From: Synechococcus sp. BIOS-U3-1
GTDB lineage: Bacteria; Cyanobacteriota; Cyanobacteriia; PCC-6307; Cyanobiaceae
Assembly (NCBI RefSeq): GCF_014279975.1
Contig: NZ_CP047936.1
Coordinates: 558,001 to 622,000, forward strand
Length of the DNA: 64,000 nt
Direction: 5' to 3'
Position numbers and translations under genes: made by a program. Position 1 is the stretch's first letter, and each line of letters opens with the position of its first letter. Positions 48,551-57,292 of this stretch are shown one piece after another. The notes beneath the pieces were generated by a model. The model was given only the letters and a program-made list of their open reading frames with translations. It searched no databases and had not been told where the DNA came from.

Positions 48551-48934
48551 TCACACCTGAATAACCACCTTGGTGCCCTTGAGCGTGTTCTCAAACAGCC
48601 AGCGAGCTTGTTGCGTGGGCATGCGGATGCAGCCATGACTGCGGGGAACTCCGAAGGCTTGTCCGGCATCTTCCTGCCATGGAGCGCCGTGCATGCAAAT
48701 CATCTCGTTGGCGGTGATGCACATCGCATAGGGCACGCCGGGTGCGACATAGCCACGGCCATGCATGGTCACGGAGGAGTATTTGGTCACCACCTTGGCT
48801 TCACCCGTAGGGGTTGGCGTAGCTGCCTTTCCAGTACTTACGGGGATGACCCGCACGATCTCATGGTTGTTGTCGTAGACGGTGAGCTGTTGATCTGAGA
48901 GGTCCACCACCAGGGTGGCGATCAGTTCGAGCAT
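48551..48934 (-). CDS. L,D-transpeptidase (YkuD) domain protein without signal peptide
   Basis: A 127-residue YkuD-fold protein. The catalytic motif is SHGCIRM with the cysteine near residue 103, preceded by MHGAPWQEDAGQAFGVPR. The family crosslinks peptidoglycan or anchors proteins to it. Here translation starts directly at the domain (MLELIATLVVDL), and an in-frame stop lies about 21 bases upstream, so no signal peptide can be encoded. It may be exported by another route or work in the cytoplasm. Confidence 0.88.
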   Translation of the reverse strand: MLELIATLVVDLSDQQLTVYDNNHEIVRVIPVSTGKAATPTPTGEAKVVTKYSSVTMHGRGYVAPGVPYAMCITANEMICMHGAPWQEDAGQAFGVPRSHGCIRMPTQQARWLFENTLKGTKVVIQV

Positions 48935-49115
48935 GGCGATGTGATGGCGGGTTCACTGACCTATCGCTAGCTGTCTCGTCTGGGTCTTACTGGTCTCGTT
49001 CGGAAAGAATTCCCATTCTTGTTGGTGAAATGAAAAGTCCAGCTGGACGTTGCGGCTCTTGATCCCACCGACAGGCGCCTCTGTACTGTCAAGTCTGTTC
49101 TTTCTGTGGACTTTC

Positions 49116-50483
49116 TTGGCGCGTCCCGTCGTCGCGATCATCGGGCGCCCCAACGTTGGCAAGTCCACGCTTGTGAATCGTCTCTGCCGAAGTCGCGAGG
49201 CGATCGTTCACGACCAGCCGGGTGTGACCCGTGATCGCACCTATCAGGATGGCTACTGGGGGGATCGCGAATTCAAGGTGGTCGACACCGGTGGACTGGT
49301 GTTCGACGACGACAGTGAGTTTCTGCCTGAAATTCGTGAGCAGGCTGCTCTGGCTCTCGAGGAGGCCAGTGTCGCTGTCGTGATAGTTGACGGTCAGCAA
49401 GGTCTTACGGCATCGGATGAAGCCATCGCTGAGTTCCTGCGTGGTCAGCGTTGTCCAACGTTGCTCGCGGTGAACAAGTGCGAGTCACCCGATCAAGGTC
49501 TCGCCATGGCGGCGGAGTTCTGGAGCCTTGGCCTGGGAGAGCCCTACCCCATTTCTGCGATCCATGGCGCTGGCACTGCGGAGGTCCTGGACAGGGTGCT
49601 GACATTCCTGCCGACGAAGGATCAGGAGGGTGACCAGGAAGAGCCAATTCAAATGGCCATCATTGGTCGCCCGAACGTGGGGAAATCAAGTCTTCTGAAT
49701 GCCATTTGTGGTGAACAGAGGGCCATCGTGAGTCCGATTCGAGGCACCACACGCGACACGATCGATACCAGCATTGTGCGGGAAAATCATCCCTGGCGCC
49801 TGGTCGACACCGCTGGAATCCGGCGGCGCCGCAGTGTTAATTACGGGCCTGAATTCTTCGGAATCAACCGCAGTTTTAAGGCGATTGAGCGCAGTGATGT
49901 GTGTGTGCTGGTCATTGATGCGCTGGATGGTGTCACTGAGCAGGATCAACGTTTGGCAGGTCGTATCGAAGAAGACGGTCGGGCTTGTGTGGTCGTTGTC
50001 AATAAATGGGATGCCGTGGAGAAGGACAGCCACACCATGACGGCCATGGAGAAGGAGCTGCGTTCCAAGCTGTATTTCCTCGACTGGGCCCCGATGCTGT
50101 TCACTTCGGCTCTCACCGGCCAGCGTGTCGACAGCATTTTCGCCTTAGCTGTTCTGGCTGTGGAGCAGCACCGTCGTCGTGTCACCACCTCCGTGGTCAA
50201 TGAAGTGCTCAAGGAAGCCCTCAGCTGGCGGAGCCCGCCGACAACGAGAGGTGGACGTCAGGGCCGGGTGTACTACGGCACCCAGGTGGCGACCAGGCCC
50301 CCGAGTTTCACTCTGTTCGTCAATGACCCCAAGCTTTTTGGGGATACCTATCGACGCTATGTCGAACGTCAGATACGGGAAGGGCTCGGATTTGACGGCA
50401 CTCCTCTGAAGTTGTTTTGGCGTGGGAAGCAGCAGAGGGACGCCGAAAAGGAGCTGGCCAGGCAGCAGAACCATCAGGGCTGA
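49116..50483 (+). CDS. der: Ribosome-assembly GTPase Der
   Basis: A 455-residue protein from a TTG ([18 protein letters not shown]). It has two GTPase domains: the first with [13 protein letters not shown] and NKCE; the second with [13 protein letters not shown] and NKWD. A C-terminal KH-like domain follows. Der is needed for 50S assembly. An upstream extension to 49050 lacks family sequence. It is followed by ecfT five bases later. Confidence 0.95.
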   Translation: MARPVVAIIGRPNVGKSTLVNRLCRSREAIVHDQPGVTRDRTYQDGYWGDREFKVVDTGGLVFDDDSEFLPEIREQAALALEEASVAVVIVDGQQGLTASDEAIAEFLRGQRCPTLLAVNKCESPDQGLAMAAEFWSLGLGEPYPISAIHGAGTAEVLDRVLTFLPTKDQEGDQEEPIQMAIIGRPNVGKSSLLNAICGEQRAIVSPIRGTTRDTIDTSIVRENHPWRLVDTAGIRRRRSVNYGPEFFGINRSFKAIERSDVCVLVIDALDGVTEQDQRLAGRIEEDGRACVVVVNKWDAVEKDSHTMTAMEKELRSKLYFLDWAPMLFTSALTGQRVDSIFALAVLAVEQHRRRVTTSVVNEVLKEALSWRSPPTTRGGRQGRVYYGTQVATRPPSFTLFVNDPKLFGDTYRRYVERQIREGLGFDGTPLKLFWRGKQQRDAEKELARQQNHQG

Positions 50484-50488
50484 GCGGC

Positions 50489-51406
50489 ATGGATTGGCTG
50501 AGGCAGATTCCGATCGGTCAGTACGTGGATGGAGCCGGTGGATGGCTGCGCCAGCTAGATCCCCGTCTCAAGCTGTTATGGGTCCTGGTGTTTCTGCTCA
50601 CTCCTGTGTTGGCAGGTCCGCTGTGGCGAGTGGCGCTTGTGCTGGCTCTGTTGATGATCACGTTGGTGAGTGGATTGCCGGCTCGGCTGTGGTGGCGCTC
50701 GTTGCTGTTGGTCAGTGTTCTGGGGTGCGCGGTCGGATTGTTGGCCATGTTGCTTCCGACTGGTGATCCCGGAGCCAGCGTGAATCTGCGGCCACCAGGG
50801 GAGATTCCAGGTCTCACGCTGACCTCACCCTCCTGGGAGTTGATTCGCCTGGGTCCACTGCAATTGGGGTCCCTGAAGCTCGGCCCGCTTGTGGTCGATC
50901 GCCGCTCAGCGGAGCTGGGATTGAACAGCGCCACTCTGATCGTGACCGTTGTCCACAGCGTGAATCTGATGTTGCTGTCCACTCCAAGTGAGGAGTTGAT
51001 GTGGTCTCTGAGTTGGTGGCTGGCTCCTCTGGCTCGTCTTGGAGTGCCGATTGATCGACTGAGCTTTCAGTTGCTTCTGGCTCTTCGCTTTCTGCCATTG
51101 GTCCAGGAGGAGCTCCAGAACCTATTGCGCTCTCTTGCTAGTCGTGCCGTCAACCTGCGTCAGCTCGGTTTCAAAGCCTCCTTCGCTCTCGTGCTTTCAG
51201 TGGGTGAGCGTTTGCTTGCCAATATTTTGCTGCGTGCTGAACAGGGCGCTGAAGCACTGCTTGCTCGTGGTGGAACCTGGTTGCCTGCGGATTCATTTCG
51301 TCCGGAGCATCTCTCGAAGGGTGCTGCCCGTAGCATTTTGAATGGGGTGGCTGCTGTGGGGCTTGTCACCGTTCTTGTTCTGCGCGGAAGGTACGGTGCT
51401 CTCTAA
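50489..51406 (+). CDS. ecfT: ECF transporter transmembrane protein EcfT
   Basis: A 305-residue CbiQ/EcfT membrane protein from the ATG at 50489. Five or more spans are seen (for example LLWVLVFLLTPVLAG and LALLMITLVSGL). Coupling helices carry the Ala-Arg-Gly type motifs ASRAVNLRQLGF and EALLARGGTW near the C-terminus. These contact the ATPase pair of an energy-coupling-factor vitamin transporter. The ATPases and substrate-binding subunit are not in the window. Confidence 0.88.
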   Translation: MDWLRQIPIGQYVDGAGGWLRQLDPRLKLLWVLVFLLTPVLAGPLWRVALVLALLMITLVSGLPARLWWRSLLLVSVLGCAVGLLAMLLPTGDPGASVNLRPPGEIPGLTLTSPSWELIRLGPLQLGSLKLGPLVVDRRSAELGLNSATLIVTVVHSVNLMLLSTPSEELMWSLSWWLAPLARLGVPIDRLSFQLLLALRFLPLVQEELQNLLRSLASRAVNLRQLGFKASFALVLSVGERLLANILLRAEQGAEALLARGGTWLPADSFRPEHLSKGAARSILNGVAAVGLVTVLVLRGRYGAL

Positions 51407-51423
51407 TTGCCGTGTTCAGGTCT

Positions 51424-51690
51424 GTGAGCGCTGAGGGTTATCTCAACCATCCCACCTTTGGGATGCTCTACAGAGTGGCCCCTGCCGGGGAAGGTCGTGA
51501 TGTGTATGCCACGTTGTATGCCCAGCGCATGTTCTTTCTCGTCACCCTGCAGCCTCGAGGGGCTCAGTTCGAGGTGATTCCTTATTTGGATGCGCGCCAC
51601 CACGCCGAGCTGAATCTCGCCCGCCGACGTCGGGATGCCTCGGAGGATTACGGCAGCTGGAAGCAGTTGTTCGACCAGACCTTCATCTGA
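51424..51690 (+). CDS. pipX: PII-interacting protein X (PipX)
   Basis: An 88-residue protein from the GTG at 51424 (VSAEGYLNHPTFG). The N-terminal Tudor-like fold and C-terminal helices are clear (LYRVAPAGEGRDVYATLYAQ, RMFFLVTLQPRGAQFEV, and the basic helix LARRRRDASEDYG). PipX bridges PII and the nitrogen regulator NtcA. The pair pipX-pipY is conserved in cyanobacteria; the pipY start lies 23 bases downstream. A GTG at 51412 is an alternative start. Confidence 0.93.
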   Translation: MSAEGYLNHPTFGMLYRVAPAGEGRDVYATLYAQRMFFLVTLQPRGAQFEVIPYLDARHHAELNLARRRRDASEDYGSWKQLFDQTFI

Positions 51691-51712
51691 CCATGCAAGA
51701 AGGACAGCTCGG

Positions 51713-52375
51713 GTGACGGAGATTCAGAGCCGCTGGCAGCAACTGCAACAGCGTCTCCCGCAGGGAGTCAATCTGCTTGCTGTGAGCAAGATGCAGCCTG
51801 CTTCAGCAGTTCGAGAACTTGCCGCTTGCGGTCAGATTGATTTTGGGGAAAGCCGGGTTCAGGAAGCCTTGCCCAAACAGGAAGCTCTGTCTGACCTCAT
51901 CGATTTGCGCTGGCATTTCATTGGCCGCCTGCAGGCCAACAAGGTGCGTGCGGTGGTGAAGGCCTTTAGCTGGATTCATTCCATTGACTCGATGGCACTA
52001 GCGGAACGTTCATCCCGAATTGCCCTGGAGGAGGGGCGTTACCCCTCCGTGTTGTTTCAGGTGAAGCTGAGGTCAGATCCATCCAAGGGTGGTTGGGACC
52101 CACAGTCACTGAAAGAGGCCTGGCCGGTGCTGCGCCAATTGCCGGGCCTGAAGGCCTCAGGGTTGATGACCATGGCCCCGTTGGAACTGGACAGCAATGA
52201 GCGTCAGGACCTTTTCAGGGATTGCCGTGATCTGGCAGATGAGCTTGATCTGTCTCAGTGTTCGATGGGAATGAGCGGCGACTGGCCGCAAGCGGCAGCT
52301 GCCGGTGCGACCTGGGTGCGAGTGGGATCGGCCCTGTTTGGTGCCCGGCCGCCGCTGATTCCCGGATCGGAATGA
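51713..52375 (+). CDS. pipY: PLP-binding homeostasis protein PipY (YggS)
   Basis: A 220-residue single-domain protein from the GTG at 51713. The PLP lysine is in [19 protein letters not shown], and [37 protein letters not shown] and [26 protein letters not shown] follow the YggS/PROSC pattern. These proteins balance vitamin B6 and amino-acid pools. It follows pipX and precedes sepF; YggS-SepF adjacency is seen in other bacteria too. Confidence 0.94.
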   Translation: MTEIQSRWQQLQQRLPQGVNLLAVSKMQPASAVRELAACGQIDFGESRVQEALPKQEALSDLIDLRWHFIGRLQANKVRAVVKAFSWIHSIDSMALAERSSRIALEEGRYPSVLFQVKLRSDPSKGGWDPQSLKEAWPVLRQLPGLKASGLMTMAPLELDSNERQDLFRDCRDLADELDLSQCSMGMSGDWPQAAAAGATWVRVGSALFGARPPLIPGSE

Positions 52376-52472
52376 TCCAATCAACTTTGTGAGATGGACA
52401 TCAATTCATCTGGACACGCTTGCTCACAACTCCCTTGAGCGCTATTCAGGGTCAAGGTTCTGCAGATTTCCA

Positions 52473-53048
52473 GTGTCGTTGATTTCTCGCCTTCGCGCGG
52501 TCGTTGCTGGTGATGATTACCTGGACGGCGATTATGACGAGCTCGATTACGACACCGGTGAGCAAGAAGACAGCATGCAGGGCATGTCGTCTGTGAATAC
52601 CAGTGCTCTGGCTCCTCTGGATGCATCCAATCCTTTTGAGATGGACCAGAGTTTCACGGGCTCCAATGTGATCGGCATGCCTGGAATCAGTTCCGGCACT
52701 GCAGAGGTTTCACTAATGGAACCCCGCAGCTTTGATGAAATGCCAAGAGCCATTCAGGCATTGCGTGAACGCAAAACCGTGATTCTTAACCTCACGATGA
52801 TGGAGCCGGACCAGGCTCAAAGAGCGGTTGACTTTGTTGCTGGTGGAACTTTTGCCATCGATGGTCATCAAGAGCGTGTTGGAGAGAGCATTTTCTTGTT
52901 CGCCCCGAGTTGCGTCACCGTGACGAATGCCAGTCAGGACGAAAGCACTACTCCTACTGTTGTAACCAGGGATGTTGAACAAGCTTCGGCTGAGAGCAGT
53001 GTTGCTCCTGCACCGGCTTGGTCTGTTTCGGATGCTGCCGCTCTTTGA
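52473..53048 (+). CDS. sepF: Cell-division protein SepF
   Basis: A 191-residue protein from the GTG at 52473 ([19 protein letters not shown]). The N-terminal amphipathic helix fits the membrane anchor, an acidic linker follows, and the SepF core has [19 protein letters not shown] and [20 protein letters not shown], plus [11 protein letters not shown]. It helps hold FtsZ to the membrane. Cyanobacterial forms carry the acidic linker. It sits between pipY and proC. Confidence 0.93.
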   Translation: MSLISRLRAVVAGDDYLDGDYDELDYDTGEQEDSMQGMSSVNTSALAPLDASNPFEMDQSFTGSNVIGMPGISSGTAEVSLMEPRSFDEMPRAIQALRERKTVILNLTMMEPDQAQRAVDFVAGGTFAIDGHQERVGESIFLFAPSCVTVTNASQDESTTPTVVTRDVEQASAESSVAPAPAWSVSDAAAL

Positions 53049-53060
53049 GTTTTCGCTTCA

Positions 53061-53879
53061 GTGACCTTTTCGCTTGGTGTGATTGGCTTGGGTCGGATGG
53101 CTCAGGCCCTGATCTTTCCTCTGATTGAAAGAGGCAAACTGCTTCCAGCTGATGTCATCGGGGTTGTCGGTAGTCAAGCGTCCGTCTCCCGGTTAATTCC
53201 TGATTTGCCCAATGGCTTGACTGTTGTTCCAGCATCTGACCCCAGGGCAGTCTCGGCCTGGAATGCTTCGGTTCAGTTGCTGGCCGTGAAGCCCCAGCAG
53301 CTTGATGCTGTGGCCGAGTGTGTTGGGCCAGCTCAATCCGACCAGCCGCCGCTGCTGATCTCCGTGTTGGCGGGTGTCACCCTGGAGCGTCTTCAGAATC
53401 AATTCCCAGGACGTGCGTGCGTCCGTGCAGTGCCCAATACTCCTTGTTTGGTGGGTGAAGGGTTGTGTGGGTTGGCATGGGGAGAGGGCATCACGGCCCA
53501 GCAGCGTCAGTGGGTGAAGGCGGCTTTCGATCCTGTCAGCGAGGTTCTTGAGTTGCCGGAATCCAGGCTTGATGCGTTTCTTGCTCTCACCTCCTCAGGC
53601 CCTGCCTATGTGGCCTTGGTTGCCGAGGCCATGGCTGATGGTGCAGTGGCCGCAGGTTTGCCGCGTGAGCTAGCCCACCGGCTCGCTCATCGAACATTGG
53701 CTGGAACTGCCGCACTTCTCGATCAGCAGCAACTCCATCCAGCTCTGCTCAAGGATATGGTCGCCTCTCCTGGCGGTACGACCATGGCAGCACTTCGCAC
53801 ATTGGAGAGTGCCGGTGTGCGGACAGCCTTGATCGAAGCGGTGGTTGCTGCCGCTGAACATGGACGAGCTTTGCGCTAG
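53061..53879 (+). CDS. proC: Pyrroline-5-carboxylate reductase
   Basis: A 272-residue NAD(P)H-dependent enzyme for the last step of proline synthesis. A GTG start leads to the Rossmann motif LGVIGLGRMAQALIFPL. Conserved signature segments are RAVPNTPCLVGEGLCGL and VASPGGTTMAALRTLES. Length is normal. It is the last gene of the plus-strand run and is convergent with the AT-rich DUF4114 gene. Confidence 0.95.
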   Translation: MTFSLGVIGLGRMAQALIFPLIERGKLLPADVIGVVGSQASVSRLIPDLPNGLTVVPASDPRAVSAWNASVQLLAVKPQQLDAVAECVGPAQSDQPPLLISVLAGVTLERLQNQFPGRACVRAVPNTPCLVGEGLCGLAWGEGITAQQRQWVKAAFDPVSEVLELPESRLDAFLALTSSGPAYVALVAEAMADGAVAAGLPRELAHRLAHRTLAGTAALLDQQQLHPALLKDMVASPGGTTMAALRTLESAGVRTALIEAVVAAAEHGRALR

Positions 53880-53900
53880 AGCAAAGCCGAGCTGCTGGAT

Positions 53901-55943
53901 TCAAATTGTGTTGGAGATTGTGAAAATCAGGTCATTGAAATCGTTATCACCAACACCCAGTTTTGTGTCTTCGAAGCCTATCGACACCGATGACTGGTTG
54001 GCCGATTCAAAGCTAGATAAGCCAATGAACTGATTCGCCGTCTCGCCGTAACTTGCGAATAATTCACCATCAATATCAATGATGAATCCGTAGTTTTTAC
54101 CAGTGTTCAGATCAAGCAGCTTGTAATTTTTTTCCTCGCCTCTGTTTGGAAGATCGCTGAAGTGTATCGTTGTTTTTGCGCTGGAGATTGCTTTTTGAAT
54201 GTAGTCTTTGTCTCCAGGATAGTAATAGCTTCCGTCTGCAGGGGGCGTTCTATCATCTGCTATTGGCGCTGTATTGAGCAGGCCAGTGATTGAATCTGCT
54301 TCATAGATATAAACGGTCGCCTTGTTTCCGCCGAGTTTTTTGATGTTGAGATTGAGGTCGCTCCCCATTGCTGTTGAAGCTGCGCCAAGAGCTTCCGGAA
54401 TGGTTTGTACTTCTAGAATTTCATACATCCAGTCTGCCTTATTTGCATTATGAGGTCTCCAGGATTGGACAAGTTCGCCTACCCCAGGCCCGATCGCAGG
54501 ATTGTCATTCCATCCCTCATTGCTTGGGTAGTAAGGGTCATAAGTGTATCCGCGTCCTGTCCATGGGAAATTCCTTTTGACTGTATTGCTTTCCCACCAG
54601 TTTTCATACCACTCACTGAATGTAATGTCAGATCGCGAGGGATCAACTGTTTTGGCGAGTCCCTTTCCGATCGCCGGGTTGTGGAATCCGATGGTTTGAC
54701 CATCAGGGATCTTGAACTGATAGGTACCATCGTTTTGCAGCTTAAAACCTTCCAGAGCTCCTGGGATTGTGTTGTCTGTTTTCTGGAAATCTGTATAGGA
54801 GCTGTTGTTGCGGTCGTAGCCACCGCCCTTGGGACGGAAAACTGTTTCCTTGGGGACATTCATGGTGACAACAAATTGAAAGTTGTCAAATGCGTCACCC
54901 TCAACTCCCACAACATCGGGAAATCGGTTGTATGGATCAAGATTGTTTAATGTGCCGTTGATCAGATTCCGGTCGTATTGATCAGTGCGGTTAACGCCCA
55001 AGGCGCCGTTGAGATAGAGAAAAGGTTGTGATTGATTTGTGTTTGGACTCTGAGGGTCTTCGGTATAAGCGCCATACCAGGGGTAGTCTCCAGTATTTAG
55101 GTCTTTGGCTTGAAGTTCTTCGAAGGAGGGGAAGAAGGATTTGGATAAATAGTCTCCCTTGTCTCGGACGATATAGTTCCCCTGCTTGTCTTGTTCAATG
55201 AGCGGATTGGCTGAATTGATGCCAAATGTTGCGCTGCTGTAGGGAAACTGAAAAGCTACTTTGATGCGACCTTCGGAATCTTCGATGGGCTCTGAGATGA
55301 TGACATTATTGCCGATTGGAAATGAGTTGGGATCAGCTGTGGCAATCGTATTGATTGATTGGTTGTAGTTGCTTTTAGAGTACTTAAGATCCTGAGCCCA
55401 CAATCCATTCTCACTGTCCGTTCCCCATGCGTTTTCAAGATCGTATCGGCGAATTTGAACTGCAGTATTTGGAGATGAGAGCTGGATCTTCACCCCGTTG
55501 GCGAAGGTGGCGATCAGTCCATTCGCATTCGCCTCGTAGTTGATGGCTTCCTGTTCTATAGATTCACCATTTTGTTTGATTTTGAGTTTGAAGTTGCCAG
55601 GCTTGAAGATATGAGAAAAATGTCGTGTGCTCACGCTGCCGAGAGTGCCAGCCTGTGTCGTTTTGGAGGTTGGGATCGAGTTCTTTTCTGTCTTTAGCCA
55701 CGCGTCCCCATTTGCGATATTGATGCTGCTGATCGACTGTTTGTCCGCAGATTGACTGTTGCTCAGAATGATTTGGGGATTCAATTCCGTGTCATTGTTC
55801 ACGCCATAGAGCAGGACGTCGAATTTTGAGTTGTTTTGCTCGTCAATTCGTGTCGCGACGAATGACAGTGGATTGTTCAGCGTGAAGTTTGAGCTACTAC
55901 TTGCAAAACCGGAGATCTGGTTAGAGCTAAATACAAATGTCAT
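53901..55943 (-). CDS. AT-rich 680-residue protein with DUF4114-like C-terminus
   Basis: A 680-residue protein rich in asparagine, serine and aspartate, with no signal peptide and no transmembrane span (MTFVFSSNQISGFASSS). The last 80 residues end SIGFEDTKLGVGDNDFNDLIF, the DUF4114 pattern that often binds calcium in secreted bacterial proteins. The middle (residues about 180-560) is beta-rich with many tyrosine and tryptophan residues and no family I know. Codon and base use are clearly AT-richer than all neighbours. A non-classical secretion route or surface location is possible. Confidence 0.7.
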   Translation of the reverse strand: MTFVFSSNQISGFASSSSNFTLNNPLSFVATRIDEQNNSKFDVLLYGVNNDTELNPQIILSNSQSADKQSISSINIANGDAWLKTEKNSIPTSKTTQAGTLGSVSTRHFSHIFKPGNFKLKIKQNGESIEQEAINYEANANGLIATFANGVKIQLSSPNTAVQIRRYDLENAWGTDSENGLWAQDLKYSKSNYNQSINTIATADPNSFPIGNNVIISEPIEDSEGRIKVAFQFPYSSATFGINSANPLIEQDKQGNYIVRDKGDYLSKSFFPSFEELQAKDLNTGDYPWYGAYTEDPQSPNTNQSQPFLYLNGALGVNRTDQYDRNLINGTLNNLDPYNRFPDVVGVEGDAFDNFQFVVTMNVPKETVFRPKGGGYDRNNSSYTDFQKTDNTIPGALEGFKLQNDGTYQFKIPDGQTIGFHNPAIGKGLAKTVDPSRSDITFSEWYENWWESNTVKRNFPWTGRGYTYDPYYPSNEGWNDNPAIGPGVGELVQSWRPHNANKADWMYEILEVQTIPEALGAASTAMGSDLNLNIKKLGGNKATVYIYEADSITGLLNTAPIADDRTPPADGSYYYPGDKDYIQKAISSAKTTIHFSDLPNRGEEKNYKLLDLNTGKNYGFIIDIDGELFASYGETANQFIGLSSFESANQSSVSIGFEDTKLGVGDNDFNDLIFTISNTI

Positions 55944-56079
55944 GGCAACTTTGCCTTTTTTGGAAAATAGTCATACCAATTGATTCATTGTTGCTCCTTC
56001 AGTATTTTTTTTGTTTGTGATCTCACTCGCTGGAGCTCTCAGCGTTGATATGGGCTAAGTGTTTGGTGATGCCGATGTC

Positions 56080-57264
56080 TCAGGCCGCCAGCGGAGCTCT
56101 GCGCACCAGGTCGCCATACAACTGCTCGAGGGCGTCAATATTGCGGCTGATCGTGTATTTCTCCAACACTCTTTCTCGAGCCTGTCGACCGAGTTCACGC
56201 GTCAACACAGGTTGATCACGCAGCACCGGAAGCAAGGTGCGCAGTTGGCTGGTGACCCCCAGGGTGCTCATCACAATCCCCGCCCCGCCGGCGAGCACTT
56301 CTCCATCGGCGCCAGCATCGGTGGCCACACAGGCACAGCCACTAGCCATGGCTTCAAGCAGGGCGAGTGACAGCCCCTCCACGAGAGAGGGCAGCACGAA
56401 CACTTCGGCGCATTGCATTAAGGCAATGCGCGTGGCCAGATCTGCTTCATAGCCCCACCAAAGGACGCCTTCGTCGTAACTGTTTTGCAGAGTGCTGCGC
56501 AGAGGCCCCTCGCCTACAATCACTAGACGACATCCCTCCATTGGCACCAGGCGCCAGGACTGCAGAAGAGCCTCCACGTTTTTTTCGGTGGCGACTCGCC
56601 CCATGTAAAGGACGATGCGCTCCTGACCAAGACGGGAGCGCACCTGATGCATTGCGCTGCCGGCTGCCGGTGTGATGCCAGGCTGTGTCTGTGGCTCTGA
56701 AGGACGCCATTGGTTGGTGTCAACCCCGTTTGGGATCACGGCTAAACGGTCTTCGCGCACGCCGAGACGCGCCAGGAATTCAGCTTGTAAATCTGAAAAC
56801 ACGATCACCCGGTCGTACTTCGAGAGCGCAGGTGCGTAGAGCTGATAGGTGAGTTGCTGTGTGCCTGCCGTCAGGTTGCGAAGGCTGGCGTCGAAGGGAG
56901 GGTGGAAGGTGGCCACCAGGGGGACCCCCAACTGCTGACAAAGCTCCGGAAGTCGGAAATCCAGCGGCGACAGCGTGAGGCTCGCATGCACCAGATCGGG
57001 TTGCAGGCGTTCCAGCGATTCCCGCAACTCACGCTGGGCTCCTGGTGAGGGGATTGTGTAGACCTGCGATTTGACCAGATAGGGAAGGCTGACATCGGGA
57101 TCATTGGCCAGAAGCGATGTGCTGCTGCCAGGTGCCTTCGGGTTATCGAAGTGGATGAAACTGGTCTGATGCCCCCGTGCCTTCAGGGCCTCCGTTGTGC
57201 TCAGCCCATAGGTGACATTGCCGCAGAACGGAGTTTTTTTGCCCAGCCAGGCAATATGCGTCAC
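56080..57264 (-). CDS. GT4-type glycosyltransferase
   Basis: A 394-residue GT-B glycosyltransferase of family 4. The N-terminal part has TYGLSTTEALKARGHQT; the C-terminal half has IPNGVDTNQW, LYMGRVATEKNVEALLQSW, the nucleotide-sugar site VFVLPSLVEGLSLALLEAMASG and a closing helix. The acceptor is unknown; surface polysaccharide or glycolipid are candidates. The MFS gene lies upstream with a short gap on the same strand. Confidence 0.85.
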   Translation of the reverse strand: MTHIAWLGKKTPFCGNVTYGLSTTEALKARGHQTSFIHFDNPKAPGSSTSLLANDPDVSLPYLVKSQVYTIPSPGAQRELRESLERLQPDLVHASLTLSPLDFRLPELCQQLGVPLVATFHPPFDASLRNLTAGTQQLTYQLYAPALSKYDRVIVFSDLQAEFLARLGVREDRLAVIPNGVDTNQWRPSEPQTQPGITPAAGSAMHQVRSRLGQERIVLYMGRVATEKNVEALLQSWRLVPMEGCRLVIVGEGPLRSTLQNSYDEGVLWWGYEADLATRIALMQCAEVFVLPSLVEGLSLALLEAMASGCACVATDAGADGEVLAGGAGIVMSTLGVTSQLRTLLPVLRDQPVLTRELGRQARERVLEKYTISRNIDALEQLYGDLVRRAPLAA

Positions 57265-57292
57265 CGCCAGCGCTCACAAGCCATGGCCGACG

